The notes: generated from the sequence alone by a model not told the origin. DNA of 64,000 nt from Bradyrhizobium sp. CCGE-LA001 (GCF_000296215.2 NZ_CP013949.1:5697501-5761500); one strand, 5' to 3'. Numbered from the stretch's first letter, positions 8,329 through 16,722 are shown. Translations and numbers: made by a program.

Positions 8329-9198
8329 CTAGAAATTAACGCCAAATACCAATCTGGCCTGGTGGCGCTCGAAATTGACGAGATCGAGATTGGCGGATGA
8401 TCCGGCCGGACGTCCCCAGGCCTGCATGCTCCAACTCAAGGTCAGCCGCGAGCGCTCGGAAAGCTGGAAATAAGCGGTCGGACCGACGAACAGAGCCTGG
8501 CCCGAAAACTCGCCGAGGCCGATGCCTTCGTATTGCCGAAAATAACGCATCTCCCCGCCGAGCAGCACGTTGGGCCTCACGCGGACCAGGCCGGCGAACG
8601 CGGCCCCGATCGTCGAGCTCTTCTCGGACAGTCCCGCCATCTCGAAGCGCGCCCATTCCGGTTGATAGATCAGATTGAGCGCAGCAATGGCGAAGTTCGG
8701 GACGAGCTCGCGGTCGAAGGCGAGCGTGAACTCGGTGCCGTACATCCGTCCCTTCGCGCCACTGGTCTCGTCGATGCGGTTGCCGTGGAGCTCTGCGGCG
8801 ACGGTCAGGCCGAATGGCGCCTGCTCGCGGTTGAGCAGGCGATAGCGCAGATCGAGCGAGGCGCCCTGGAAGTTGAACTGGCGGCGGTCGTCGATGTCAG
8901 GGACGCCGGTGATGTCGTGCAGGCTGGCGGTGCCTCCGACTTCGACGCGGAAATTCGGCAGCGGTACCACCTCGATCTCGACCTCGTGCTCGAGCGCGCG
9001 ATAGGTGCCCCTGCCCTTGCCGAAGCCTCCCGTCGTCTGCGTCTGAAACTCGCGCTCGCCGACATTGCCGATATCGGTACCGATCATGAAGCCGAAGATG
9101 TGCTCGGTATCGAAGCCTTCCTCAGCACTGACACAGGCCGGAGCGAGCGCGGCCATGCACGCAAGAGCCATCCCGAATTTGCAAGCCCCGCCGCCCAT
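8329..9198 (-). CDS. Outer-membrane beta-barrel protein
   Basis: This 289-residue protein has a signal peptide (ALACMAALAPACVSAEE), alternating amphipathic strands through the whole length, and a C-terminal strand ending in Phe (ARLVFGVNF), the usual outer-membrane insertion signal. It is not a TonB receptor: no plug domain is visible and it is far too short. It lies between the ABC transporter region and pqqA. It may be a small porin or a member of a methylotrophy-linked barrel family; the cargo is unknown. Confidence 0.75.
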   Translation of the reverse strand: MGGGACKFGMALACMAALAPACVSAEEGFDTEHIFGFMIGTDIGNVGEREFQTQTTGGFGKGRGTYRALEHEVEIEVVPLPNFRVEVGGTASLHDITGVPDIDDRRQFNFQGASLDLRYRLLNREQAPFGLTVAAELHGNRIDETSGAKGRMYGTEFTLAFDRELVPNFAIAALNLIYQPEWARFEMAGLSEKSSTIGAAFAGLVRVRPNVLLGGEMRYFRQYEGIGLGEFSGQALFVGPTAYFQLSERSRLTLSWSMQAWGRPAGSSANLDLVNFERHQARLVFGVNF

Positions 9199-9369
9199 CC
9201 CCTGCCCCGAAGGCGTGCGCTGCCTGATGCAGCGCTGACCAGGCGTGAGCCTAACACAGTGCCGCAGAACGCGATTGAGATTTTGATGGAGAGGATTGAA
9301 GGTGTGTGCGGCTAACGTCAGCGCCAGAGCACGAGCTCAACCACGGCGGGCGACGGCCCGACACTGCCA

Positions 9370-9399
9370 CGGCTTCGGCGGCGTTTGCCGTCGAAGCCG
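9370..9399 (-). terminator. Stable hairpin just downstream of pqqA
   Basis: CGGCTTCG (9370-9377) pairs perfectly with CGAAGCCG (9392-9399), and an inner CGGC/GCCG pair closes a GTTT loop, giving a stem of about 13 pairs. It starts 17 bases beyond the pqqA stop. No T-tract follows on the minus strand, so it may stabilise or attenuate the pqqA message rather than fully terminate it. Confidence 0.6.
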
Positions 9400-9415
9400 C
9401 GGCAGGTCGTCAGTC

Positions 9416-9496
9416 TTACTTGCGCGAAGCGCAGGCGTACATGTTGATTTCCATGCCCACCGGCACTTCCACGATCTTCGGAGCTTTCCAAGCCAT
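9416..9496 (-). CDS. pqqA: Coenzyme PQQ precursor peptide PqqA
   Basis: This 26-codon gene encodes the PQQ precursor peptide. The core EVPVGMEINMY contains Glu16 and Tyr20, the two residues that PqqE, with PqqD, crosslinks to begin PQQ synthesis. The peptide begins MAWKAPKI and ends ACASRK, as in alphaproteobacterial PqqA. ATG 9496 follows an excellent GGGAGA site seven bases upstream. Unusually, no pqqB, C, D or E follows: a strong hairpin and then the outer-membrane barrel gene come next. The copy therefore must rely on PQQ enzymes encoded elsewhere, and it likely boosts precursor supply for the nearby dehydrogenases. Confidence 0.95.
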   Translation of the reverse strand: MAWKAPKIVEVPVGMEINMYACASRK

Positions 9497-9720
9497 TCGG
9501 GGTCTCCCAAGGTATTGAGCGCGACATCGCGCGGGGCAAAACCTAGGGCTGGGTCCCCCACAGTTCAAGCGCCGTTTCAAATGTCGAACGCATCCGTGTC
9601 AATTCTTCGCGGCTGCATTTCTCTCTCGGGCAAAGCCAGTTCGCTCTTGGTCAAGCACGGAGCTGAACAAGATGACTTCGCGCGACACACCGCGCTCGAA
9701 TCGGCACGACGAGCGCCGCG

Positions 9721-10044
9721 TCAGCAGTCCTTGCCTGCCGTTTGCGTATTGGGCTTGGCGCCTTCCGCCCGCTCCGCTGCGGTCGGCTGGCTCTGCATCT
9801 GACGCTGTGCATCTTCCGACGAGGCTGCCGCGCCGCTGCTGGCGCGGTTCATCGTGCTGGTCGGCGGATGCTGACCCGTTTCACTGGACGAGCTCTGGGA
9901 CTGTGCCGATCCCACGGTGACCGGACCGGAACCGGCATCCTTGTCGGTGCTGGCGCTGCCGGTGTTGCACGGGCCGGCAATGGCGACGCCCGCGCTCAAG
10001 GTCAGGATCGCGCAGGCAGCAAGAACGGAACGTTTCGTGTTCAT
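9721..10044 (-). CDS. Secreted low-complexity Ser/Thr/Gln-rich protein
   Basis: The 107-residue protein has a clear signal peptide (RSVLAACAILTLSAGVAIAG) and a short polar, probably disordered mature chain rich in Ser, Gln, Thr and Ala, with two cysteines, one near the mature N-terminus (GPCNTG) and one at the C-terminus (KDC). The ATG at 10044 has a GAGGAGA site. Small disordered secreted proteins of this kind recur in this window (25891-26148 and 32096-32374). No function is known. Confidence 0.65.
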   Translation of the reverse strand: MNTKRSVLAACAILTLSAGVAIAGPCNTGSASTDKDAGSGPVTVGSAQSQSSSSETGQHPPTSTMNRASSGAAASSEDAQRQMQSQPTAAERAEGAKPNTQTAGKDC

Positions 10045-10166
10045 CTGCTTCTCCTCTTCTCCCGCCGCGCTGCCCCGGCGCCGAGCAGGACATCGCGAGA
10101 AGAACAGGCCGCACAGCCTGATGTTCCGAGCTTCGGTCCGGAATTAAGCTCCCGGCAGTGCGGCGC

Positions 10167-10559
10167 TCAGCGCAGCAGGCGCACCAGCGCGCGGCCGGCC
10201 CGTGCGTTCAGCTCCTTTGCATCGAGCGTTCCGTCCTTATCCGGATTGGCCGCGTTGAAGCGCTGCTCCACCACGGCAAGGTATTCGTCCAGCGTCAGGG
10301 TCCCGTCGCGATCGGGGTCGGCGGCGGCCAGCTCCTTCGCCGATAGCCGCCCGCGCAACTCACGTGCGTCCAGCGTGCCGTCGCGATCAGGATCGAGCTT
10401 GGCGAACAATGCGGTGGCCGCCTTCTTCACCTCCGCGAGATCGAGCGTGCCGTCATTGTCCGTATCGAACATCTTAACCGCGCCACCGGATGCCGCGAAG
10501 GCCGGACCGGACAGCAATGCGATCGTGAGAGCAAGCGCAACCGAGTGACGAGACATCAT
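10167..10559 (-). CDS. lanM: Lanmodulin-like periplasmic four-EF-hand lanthanide-binding protein
   Basis: This 130-residue protein has a signal peptide (residues 1-23, ending AFAAS) and four EF loops starting at residues 32, 56, 81 and 105, that is 24-25 residues apart. The loops read DTDNDGTLDLAE, DPDRDGTLDARE, DPDRDGTLTLDE and NPDKDGTLDAKE. Proline at loop position 2 in EF2-4, tight spacing, the Asn-first fourth loop and the size all match lanmodulin, which binds lanthanides far more tightly than calcium. EF1 has Thr instead of Pro. AGGAGG lies five bases before ATG 10559 and eight before ATG 10556; either may be used. It diverges from a lanthanide-type PQQ dehydrogenase gene. Confidence 0.88.
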   Translation of the reverse strand: MMSRHSVALALTIALLSGPAFAASGGAVKMFDTDNDGTLDLAEVKKAATALFAKLDPDRDGTLDARELRGRLSAKELAAADPDRDGTLTLDEYLAVVEQRFNAANPDKDGTLDAKELNARAGRALVRLLR

Positions 10560-10892
10560 CGAAACCTCCTGAGAACCTCGATTCGAGCGGGATCAAACCG
10601 ACATAAGTCCGCAACGAGCCCCGGTTCAAGTCGGAAATTACAACCTGCGCGCGCCGCAACTCGCGGAACTCCCGCGTCAAGCTCGTCGCTTTCCGTCTCG
10701 ACCGCCTCGCACCGCGGAATTTCTCCAGCGCCTGCGCACAAGTGTGAGGGGGTTTGTAAGGTTTCTGTCAGGTGACTGCATCTGCCGTTCAACATATCGG
10801 CGTCGCACTTACGACTTTCGTATTGACGCGTTTTGCATTCGGGCGGAGTGTTGCTCCCGCAGCGTCAAAGACGCGCATATTGGGAGGAACGG
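10560..10892. promoter_or_regulatory. Divergent promoter region between lanM and a PQQ dehydrogenase
   Basis: This 333-base non-coding stretch must carry both promoters. TTGACG at 10823-10828 is a possible -35 element for the plus-strand gene, but no convincing -10 follows at the right spacing. No clear operator palindrome was seen. The likely signal here is lanthanide- or methanol-responsive control, by inference from the flanking genes. Confidence 0.4.
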
Positions 10893-12557
10893 ATGAAACG
10901 CCTTGCGATGGCCGCGAGCCTCGTCATGCTTGTATCAACTTGCGCGTATGCACAGACCACCGACCAGCTGGTCAAGGGTGTGACCGATACGTCGAACGTT
11001 CTCAACTACGGGATGGGCTACAATCTTCAGCGCTTCTCGACGCTGAAACAGATCAACAAGGATACCGTCAAGAACCTCGTCCCTGTTTGGAATTACTCCT
11101 TCAACGACGATCGCAGCGAGGAGTCCCAGCCCATCGTCTATCAGGGTGTGATCTACGTGACCACGCACAATGCGACCATGGCGGTGGACGTCAAGACCGG
11201 CAAGCAGATCTGGAAGAGCAAGATCGAATATCCTGCCGAAACGCCCCGGATCGTCTGCTGCGGCATCATCAATCGCGGCGTCGCGATCCACGAAGGCAAA
11301 TTATTCCGTACGACGCTCGATGCCAACGTGATTGCGATCGACGCGAAAACAGGCAAGGAGCTGTGGCGGCAGAAGGCGGCCGACATCAAGGAAGGCTACT
11401 CCATGACGGTGGCCCCGCTGGTCGCCGACGGCGTGGTCATCACCGGCATCTCCGGCGCCGAGTTCGGCACGCGCGGTTTCATCGACGGTTGGGATCCGGC
11501 GACGGGCAAGCATCTCTGGCGCACCCATTCGATCCCCTCGCCGGACGAGCCCGGCGGCGACACCTGGAAGGGCGACACCTGGAAGCTCGGCGGCGGCTCG
11601 ACCTGGATCACCGGGTCTTACGACCCCGAGCTGAACACGATCTATTGGGGCATCGGCAATCCCGGCCCGTTCAACTCGGCAGTGCGCCCCGGTGACAATC
11701 TCTACACCTGCTCCGTGCTGGCGATGGATCCCAAGACCGGCAAGATCAAGTGGCACTACCAGTTCTCGCCGAACAACCCGTTCGACTACGACGCCGTGGC
11801 CGAGATGGTGCTCGCCGATGTGAACATCGAGGGCAAGCCGACCAAAACGCTGATGAACGCCAACCGCAACGGCTTCTTCTATGTGCTCGACCGCACCAAC
11901 GGCAAGCTGCTGGCGGCCAATCCTTACGTGAAGGTCAACTGGGCGTCCGGCATCGACATGAAGACGGGACGTCCGATCGAGACTGACGTCTCGAAGGACG
12001 CGCGCGAGGGCAAGAAGGTCACGGTCTATCCGTCGATCCTCGGCGGCAAGAACTGGGAACCGATGTCGTTCAATCCGCAGACCGGCCTTGCCTATGCCAA
12101 CACGCTCGCGTTCGGCGGCAGGTACAAGACCGAGCCCGTCACCTTCAAGCAGGGGGAATGGTATCTCGGCATGGATCTGACCGACCTCTGGGAGTACGGC
12201 GACGGGCCGCGCGGTCACCTCAAGGCCATTGACCCCATGACCGGGAAATCGAAATGGGAAGCGCCGAGCGACATTCCGCGCTTCTCGGGCGTGCTGTCGA
12301 CGGCCGGCGGAGTCGTATTCTCTGGCGCGCTGACCGGCGAGTTCGAGGCCTTCGATGCCGATACCGGCAAGAAGCTCTGGCAGTTCCAGACCGGCTCCGG
12401 CATCGAGGGGCAGCCGGTGACCTGGCAGCAGGATGGCGTGCAGTACGTCGCCGTGACGAGCGGCTATGGCGGCGTCTATTCGCTGTTCTCCGGCGACGAG
12501 CGGCTGGCCCAGGTGCCGCCCGGCGGCTCGCTGTGGGTCTTTGCAGTCAAGCAGTAG
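10893..12557 (+). CDS. PQQ-dependent alcohol dehydrogenase, lanthanide type
   Basis: This 554-residue periplasmic quinoprotein of the methanol/ethanol family has a signal peptide (ASLVMLVSTCAYAQ), repeated beta-propeller tryptophan-docking motifs (for example VDVKTGKQIWK and DAKTGKELWR) and the vicinal cysteine pair in RIVCCGI that lies over PQQ. The catalytic Asp298 is followed by Asp300 (FDYDAV), the extra acid that marks lanthanide-using enzymes. ATG 10893 has GGGAGGA upstream. It is shorter than XoxF (601) and is followed by a cytochrome c and a XoxJ-like gene. The substrate could be methanol, ethanol or another alcohol. Confidence 0.9.
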   Translation: MKRLAMAASLVMLVSTCAYAQTTDQLVKGVTDTSNVLNYGMGYNLQRFSTLKQINKDTVKNLVPVWNYSFNDDRSEESQPIVYQGVIYVTTHNATMAVDVKTGKQIWKSKIEYPAETPRIVCCGIINRGVAIHEGKLFRTTLDANVIAIDAKTGKELWRQKAADIKEGYSMTVAPLVADGVVITGISGAEFGTRGFIDGWDPATGKHLWRTHSIPSPDEPGGDTWKGDTWKLGGGSTWITGSYDPELNTIYWGIGNPGPFNSAVRPGDNLYTCSVLAMDPKTGKIKWHYQFSPNNPFDYDAVAEMVLADVNIEGKPTKTLMNANRNGFFYVLDRTNGKLLAANPYVKVNWASGIDMKTGRPIETDVSKDAREGKKVTVYPSILGGKNWEPMSFNPQTGLAYANTLAFGGRYKTEPVTFKQGEWYLGMDLTDLWEYGDGPRGHLKAIDPMTGKSKWEAPSDIPRFSGVLSTAGGVVFSGALTGEFEAFDADTGKKLWQFQTGSGIEGQPVTWQQDGVQYVAVTSGYGGVYSLFSGDERLAQVPPGGSLWVFAVKQ

Positions 12558-12569
12558 CCAACGGGTACG

Positions 12570-12923
12570 ATGCTGAAAGTGACTTCTCACAAGACGGCGG
12601 CGATGATCGCCGCCGTCGCGGTGCTGTCGGTCGCGCTTGCGGCGACCGTTCGCGCCGATGACGCCACCGGCAATTCCATGCAGGCGCAGATCGACCATGG
12701 CAAGTCGACCTACGCCTCGAAATGCTCGCACTGCCACGGCCCCAATCTGATGAATTCCGGCACCATCACGCCGGACCTGCGCGCCATTCCCGACGACAAG
12801 ACGCGCTTCGTCACCACGGTGAAGAACGGCAAGAACAACAAGATGCCGCCCTGGGCCGACATCCTCAGCGACGACGAGATCGGGAATCTCTGGGCCTTTG
12901 TCTCCAGCCGGAGAAAGCCATGA
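12570..12923 (+). CDS. Class I c-type cytochrome (electron acceptor of upstream dehydrogenase)
   Basis: This 117-residue secreted cytochrome has a signal peptide (AAVAVLSVALAATVRAD), one heme-binding CSHCH motif and a downstream methionine (NKMPPWADIL) that can be the sixth heme ligand. It starts 12 bases after the PQQ dehydrogenase stop and overlaps the next gene by ATGA, so it is the natural electron acceptor in a dehydrogenase-cytochrome-binding protein operon. It is smaller than XoxG at 20149-20673 and has no strong similarity to it beyond the heme site. Confidence 0.88.
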   Translation: MLKVTSHKTAAMIAAVAVLSVALAATVRADDATGNSMQAQIDHGKSTYASKCSHCHGPNLMNSGTITPDLRAIPDDKTRFVTTVKNGKNNKMPPWADILSDDEIGNLWAFVSSRRKP

Positions 12924-13849
12924 GACGTCGGCTCGCCGTCTGGAGCGCTGCCGCGATTCTCGCGGCGGCGCCTCTCGTTGCGCACGCGGCCGAGGATCCG
13001 CTGAAGATCTGTCTCGACAAAGACCGGCCGCCGCTATCAGTGCATCAAAAGGGCAAGCCGGATGCGGGTTTCGACGTGCTACTGGCGCAGGCGGTCGCCG
13101 AGCGCCTGCGGCGGCCGCTGACGATCCAGTGGTTCGAGAGCAGGCTCGATGAAGATTCCAGCCCGCAGCTCGAGGCCAACGCGCTGCTCTCGGACGGTCG
13201 CTGCGCGCTGGTCGGCGGCTACGCACTGACGACGGATTCCCTGGTCAAGCCCGGCATGAAGACGGCGCGCCTGCCGGATTTCGTCGGGGCCACGCGTGAC
13301 GACAGGCGGCGCCGCGTCGAACTCGGCGTGCTCGCACCGAGCCAGCCCTATGTTTACTCGCCGATGGCGGTGGTGCTCGGGCCGAAGGCGAAGGGGCGCA
13401 AGATCGGTGGCATCGGCGATCTCGCCGGCCTTCGCCTCGTCATCGAAAGCGGCTCGCTCGGCGATGCCATCCTGATGACCTTCGACAAGGGGCGCCTGAT
13501 CGACGACATCACCCACCTCGTCCCCGGCCGCGACGACCTGCTCGGCGCGCTCCAGCGCGGCGACCATGACGCGACGCTGATCGACCTTGCGCGCTTCGAC
13601 GCCCATCGCGCCGCCCACCCCGATACGGGGATCACCGCGTCCGGCTACTATTATCCGATCGGCGCCAACCGCGGCTATGTCGGGCTTGCCGGCGATCCCG
13701 CATTGATCGAGGCCGTGAACAAGGCGCTGACGGCGCTCGCCGCGGAAGGTAAGATCGCCGAACTCGGCAAGCAGGCCGGGCTCACCTATCTGCCGCCGCG
13801 CGAGCCTGCGATCCTCGGCGATGTCTGGATGAAGATCATTCAGCGGTGA
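12920..13849 (+). CDS. Second XoxJ/MxaJ-like periplasmic binding protein
   Basis: This 309-residue secreted protein has a signal peptide (LAVWSAAAILAAAPLVAHAAED) and a family 3 solute-binding fold: LKICLDKDRPPLSVHQ at the start, a GFDVLLAQAVAERL ligand-domain segment and the GDLAGLRLVIESGS second-lobe motif. Its place directly after a PQQ dehydrogenase and a cytochrome c makes a dehydrogenase-assembly role like XoxJ much likelier than transport, since no permease or ATPase follows. ATG 12920 overlaps the cytochrome stop by four bases. It differs clearly from the first XoxJ-like protein at 870-1754. Confidence 0.78.
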   Translation: MRRRLAVWSAAAILAAAPLVAHAAEDPLKICLDKDRPPLSVHQKGKPDAGFDVLLAQAVAERLRRPLTIQWFESRLDEDSSPQLEANALLSDGRCALVGGYALTTDSLVKPGMKTARLPDFVGATRDDRRRRVELGVLAPSQPYVYSPMAVVLGPKAKGRKIGGIGDLAGLRLVIESGSLGDAILMTFDKGRLIDDITHLVPGRDDLLGALQRGDHDATLIDLARFDAHRAAHPDTGITASGYYYPIGANRGYVGLAGDPALIEAVNKALTALAAEGKIAELGKQAGLTYLPPREPAILGDVWMKIIQR

Positions 13850-13854
13850 GATGT

Positions 13855-13961
13855 CGTCATTCCGGGGCGCCCGCAGGGCGGCCCCGGAATCAAGGGGTCA
13901 CAGCGCATGCAGCCTGTTGGATTTCCGGGCCTGCGTGCTGCGCACACATCCCGGAATGACG
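13855..13961. repeat. Bradyrhizobium-type palindromic intergenic repeat
   Basis: CGTCATTCCGGGG at the left end answers CCCGGAATGACG at the right end, with further complementary stretches between (CCCGGAATC and GATTTCCGGG). This matches the dispersed inverted repeats that flank many Bradyrhizobium genes. It lies between the XoxJ-like gene and the FUSC-like membrane gene, outside both proposed coding regions. Confidence 0.75.
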
Positions 13962-14006
13962 ATCCGGCTAGCGTACCATGATGGCATCGACTGGCCTGCG
14001 GGACCT

Positions 14007-15065
14007 ATGAACCGTATGATGCCGGCGTTTCATTCGACCTTCGGTGCCACCTTGAACGCCCCGTCCGCCGCAGGCCTGCGCGACATCTTCGCTCGCGAAA
14101 TCAAGTCCGGTGAACTCCTGCGGGCACTGATCGTCGTCGGCCCGATCGTCGCCGCTTACTTCGCGTCGGGCGAGACGGCGCTGCTCAATCTCGGGCTGAT
14201 CGCGGTCTCGCTGCTCATTCCCGCGCTCAGGCTGCAACTGGCACCGAAAACGATCGCATGGCACTACCTTGCCATTCTCGTCACCTTTGCCGCTCTCTTC
14301 CTCGCAAGCCCCATCAAGCCGCTATTCGTCGTGCTGACGGCGCTCGCCGGCTTCCTTGCCGTGGCCGTGACGCGCCACGGCGAAGATTTCCGCACGCTCG
14401 GCAATTGGGTGTTCATCCCCGCCGTCTATCTCGCCTGCGAGGTGCGGGAGGGCGCGAGTGCCGCGGATGCATTGCGTCACGCCGGCATCATCCTTCAGTC
14501 CTCGCCGATCGCACTGGCGCTGGTCTGCGCCATCCGGATCTATGACCGGCGGCGAGAGAACGGTGGTGCGGCCCCGTTCGGGCCGCCCGCGGCCGAGTGG
14601 CTTCTGCCCGCGAGCGCGACCGCCATGGCGGTCTTCGCCGCGGCGGCGCTGGTCGAGATGCTCGACCTCGCCCAGGGGCAATGGGTGATGTGGTCGGCCG
14701 CAAGCGTGATCGTGGGTGACCTCTCCGCCTCGACCGGCAAGCTGAAGCAGCGCGCGGTCGGCGCGCTCGTCGGCGTGCCACTCGGCCTCCTCGCCGGCAT
14801 CGCGCTGCCGCAAAGCCGGGTCGGCTACGCGCTCGCGGTGCTCGCGGCCACCCTCACCCTGATCTCGTTCTCCCGCTACGTCGTCGGTTTCGGCCTGCGC
14901 TGCTTCTTCATCGCCCTCGCGGCCTCTTTTGCCGGGGGCGCCAGCGGCATCGCGGAGGAACGCATCGCCAATGTGCTGATCGGCGGCGCGTTCGGTCTCG
15001 TCGCGGTGGCCTTGACCGAGATCGTCTGGCTACGCCTCATGCGGAAGGCGCGGCCGCCGATATGA
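14007..15065 (+). CDS. FUSC-like inner-membrane protein
   Basis: The protein of about 352 residues is almost entirely hydrophobic, with eight or more membrane segments in two similar halves (LLRALIVVGPIVAAYFASGE..., and a second set beginning WLLPASATAMAVFAAAALVEM). The pattern QWVMWSAASVIVGDLSASTGKLKQRAVGALVGVPLGLL is typical of FUSC/aromatic-acid-exporter-like proteins. ATG 14007 is chosen because earlier codons of the frame lie inside a palindromic repeat. It may export organic acids or other small compounds; nothing in the context fixes the substrate. Confidence 0.7.
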   Translation: MNRMMPAFHSTFGATLNAPSAAGLRDIFAREIKSGELLRALIVVGPIVAAYFASGETALLNLGLIAVSLLIPALRLQLAPKTIAWHYLAILVTFAALFLASPIKPLFVVLTALAGFLAVAVTRHGEDFRTLGNWVFIPAVYLACEVREGASAADALRHAGIILQSSPIALALVCAIRIYDRRRENGGAAPFGPPAAEWLLPASATAMAVFAAAALVEMLDLAQGQWVMWSAASVIVGDLSASTGKLKQRAVGALVGVPLGLLAGIALPQSRVGYALAVLAATLTLISFSRYVVGFGLRCFFIALAASFAGGASGIAEERIANVLIGGAFGLVAVALTEIVWLRLMRKARPPI

Positions 15066-15172
15066 TGCGAAAACAGGCAGTCCGCCGTTCGAATGCGCCA
15101 ATCTGTCTCGCCTTGCCTCCATGCCAGCGCCAGTCTGATGCAGTACCTTCGGAGAAAATCCGGGAGGGAATC

Positions 15173-16162
15173 ATGTCCGCAAAACTCGATCGCCGCCGCT
15201 TCGTCGCTGCCGGTACAACCGCACTCGCGATGCCTTTCGTCTCACGCGGCGCTTCGGCGCAAGCTGCGTGGCCCTCGCGGCAGATCCGCATGATTTGCAG
15301 CTACCCGGCCGGCGGACAGACCGATCTCCTGGCGCGCGCCTTTGGCGAATTCATCTCCAAGCAGGTCGGCAAGACCGTCGTCGTCGAGAACAAACCCGGC
15401 GCCTCCGGCGCGATCGGCACGGCGGAAGTCGCCCGTGCGGAGCCCGACGGCCACACCATCCTGTGCTCGATCTCGACCACCTACATCATGAACCGGATGG
15501 TGGTGAAGAATCCGGGCTACGACATGGACCGGGATCTGACCCTCGTCAGCGTCATCCCCGGCGCCGGCCTCCTGCTGGTTGCGAACCCGAAAACCGGCGT
15601 CAAGACGCTGGAGGATTTCGTCGCCTTCGCGCGCAAGAGCGGCAAGGTCAATTTCGGCACCTACAGTGCGGGCTCGGCCCCGCACATGACGATCAACGAG
15701 CTCAACAAGCAATATGGCCTCAACATCGAGCCGGTTCACTATCGCGGCGAAGCCCCGATGTGGACGGGAATGTTGGAAGGCACCCTCGATGCTGCCATGG
15801 GCAGCTACACAGCTGCACAGTCGGTTCTGCAAAGCGACCGGGGCACCGTCTTCGCAGTGCACTCGAAGAAGGTCGACGCGATCCCGAACGTCAAGACGCT
15901 CCCCGAGCAGGGCGCGACGTCGAAATTCTTCACCGTAAGCGGCTTCTCCGGCTGGGCGGTGCCGAAGGCGACGCCGCAGCCGATCGTCGACCGCCTGGCC
16001 GAGTTCTGCGTCGCCGCCAACAACGATCCGAAGGTGAAGGAGGTTCTCGCCACTTTCGTGCTCGAGCCCGCGATCGGTTTCAAGGAAACCAACGAGCTGT
16101 ATCAGCGCGAGCTGCCGATCTGGATCGAGAGCGCAAAGTCGCTGGGTCTCGAGCCGGCCTGA
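15173..16162 (+). CDS. Tripartite tricarboxylate transporter-type binding protein (Bug family)
   Basis: This 329-residue protein has a twin-arginine-like signal (DRRRFVAAGTTALAMPFVSRGASAQ) and Bug-family features: a WPSRQIRMICSYPAGGQTDLLAR N-terminus, then VENKPGASGAIGTAEVARAEPDG. Such proteins bind carboxylates with high affinity. The start at 15173 has a strong GGGAGGG site. No TctA or TctB membrane genes are adjacent, so it is an orphan binding protein, which is common in this family. The ligand is unknown. Confidence 0.85.
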   Translation: MSAKLDRRRFVAAGTTALAMPFVSRGASAQAAWPSRQIRMICSYPAGGQTDLLARAFGEFISKQVGKTVVVENKPGASGAIGTAEVARAEPDGHTILCSISTTYIMNRMVVKNPGYDMDRDLTLVSVIPGAGLLLVANPKTGVKTLEDFVAFARKSGKVNFGTYSAGSAPHMTINELNKQYGLNIEPVHYRGEAPMWTGMLEGTLDAAMGSYTAAQSVLQSDRGTVFAVHSKKVDAIPNVKTLPEQGATSKFFTVSGFSGWAVPKATPQPIVDRLAEFCVAANNDPKVKEVLATFVLEPAIGFKETNELYQRELPIWIESAKSLGLEPA

Positions 16163-16296
16163 ACCTTTGGGCAAGACGCCGTTTGGTTAGCGGCGCCGGC
16201 GTTCGACTAAAGCCCAGTGTCGGAAACGCGCTTTCGCGCTAAGATTGTGCGCCGCCGCTGGAACGCCGACCGACGCGGACGGGAAAGGCCGAGCGC

Positions 16297-16722
16297 ATGA
16301 CACCAGATGCCGTCGCCGTCGCCGTTATGATCATCCTGCTCTTTCCGATGAGCTATTTCACGCTTGCCTCGCCCGCCTTTCTGCTGGTCAGGCTCGATAT
16401 CCAGCCCGTCGCCCAGCTGTTGCGCGGAATGTTCAACGCCCATTTTCTGGTGATGCGCGTCGCCGGCGTCATCGGGACGGTGGCTTTGCTGCTCGAGGGG
16501 CGCCTGATGGCCGCGATGGGCGTTGGCCTGATCGCAGCCATGGCGATCTGGGGGCGCCCTTGGTTCATGCGGCGGATGGACGACCAACTCAGCGCGAGGG
16601 ACGCTGGTGATTCTGAAGCCCCGCGTCGGCTGCGCCGGCTGCACTGGAGCGGGATGTTCGGAAACGCGGTGCTGCTGGTCGTTCTCGTGGCCAGCATTCC
16701 CTACATGGCCGCGTCGGCTTGA
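16297..16722 (+). CDS. Small integral membrane protein, unknown function
   Basis: This 141-residue protein has four likely membrane segments: MIILLFPMSYFTLASPAFLLV near the N-terminus, VAGVIGTVALLLE, LMAAMGVGLIAAMAIWG, and NAVLLVVLVASIPYM at the C-terminus. A basic cytoplasmic loop (RRLRRLHWSG) lies between the last two. No known domain was recognised. It converges with the AraC regulator that controls the region upstream of xoxF, but no functional link is evident. Confidence 0.65.
   Translation: MTPDAVAVAVMIILLFPMSYFTLASPAFLLVRLDIQPVAQLLRGMFNAHFLVMRVAGVIGTVALLLEGRLMAAMGVGLIAAMAIWGRPWFMRRMDDQLSARDAGDSEAPRRLRRLHWSGMFGNAVLLVVLVASIPYMAASA

Noticed and set aside
9296..9802. Plus-strand frame covering pqqA
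   Set aside because: It is antisense to pqqA, rich in Arg and Ala, and lacks a ribosome site.
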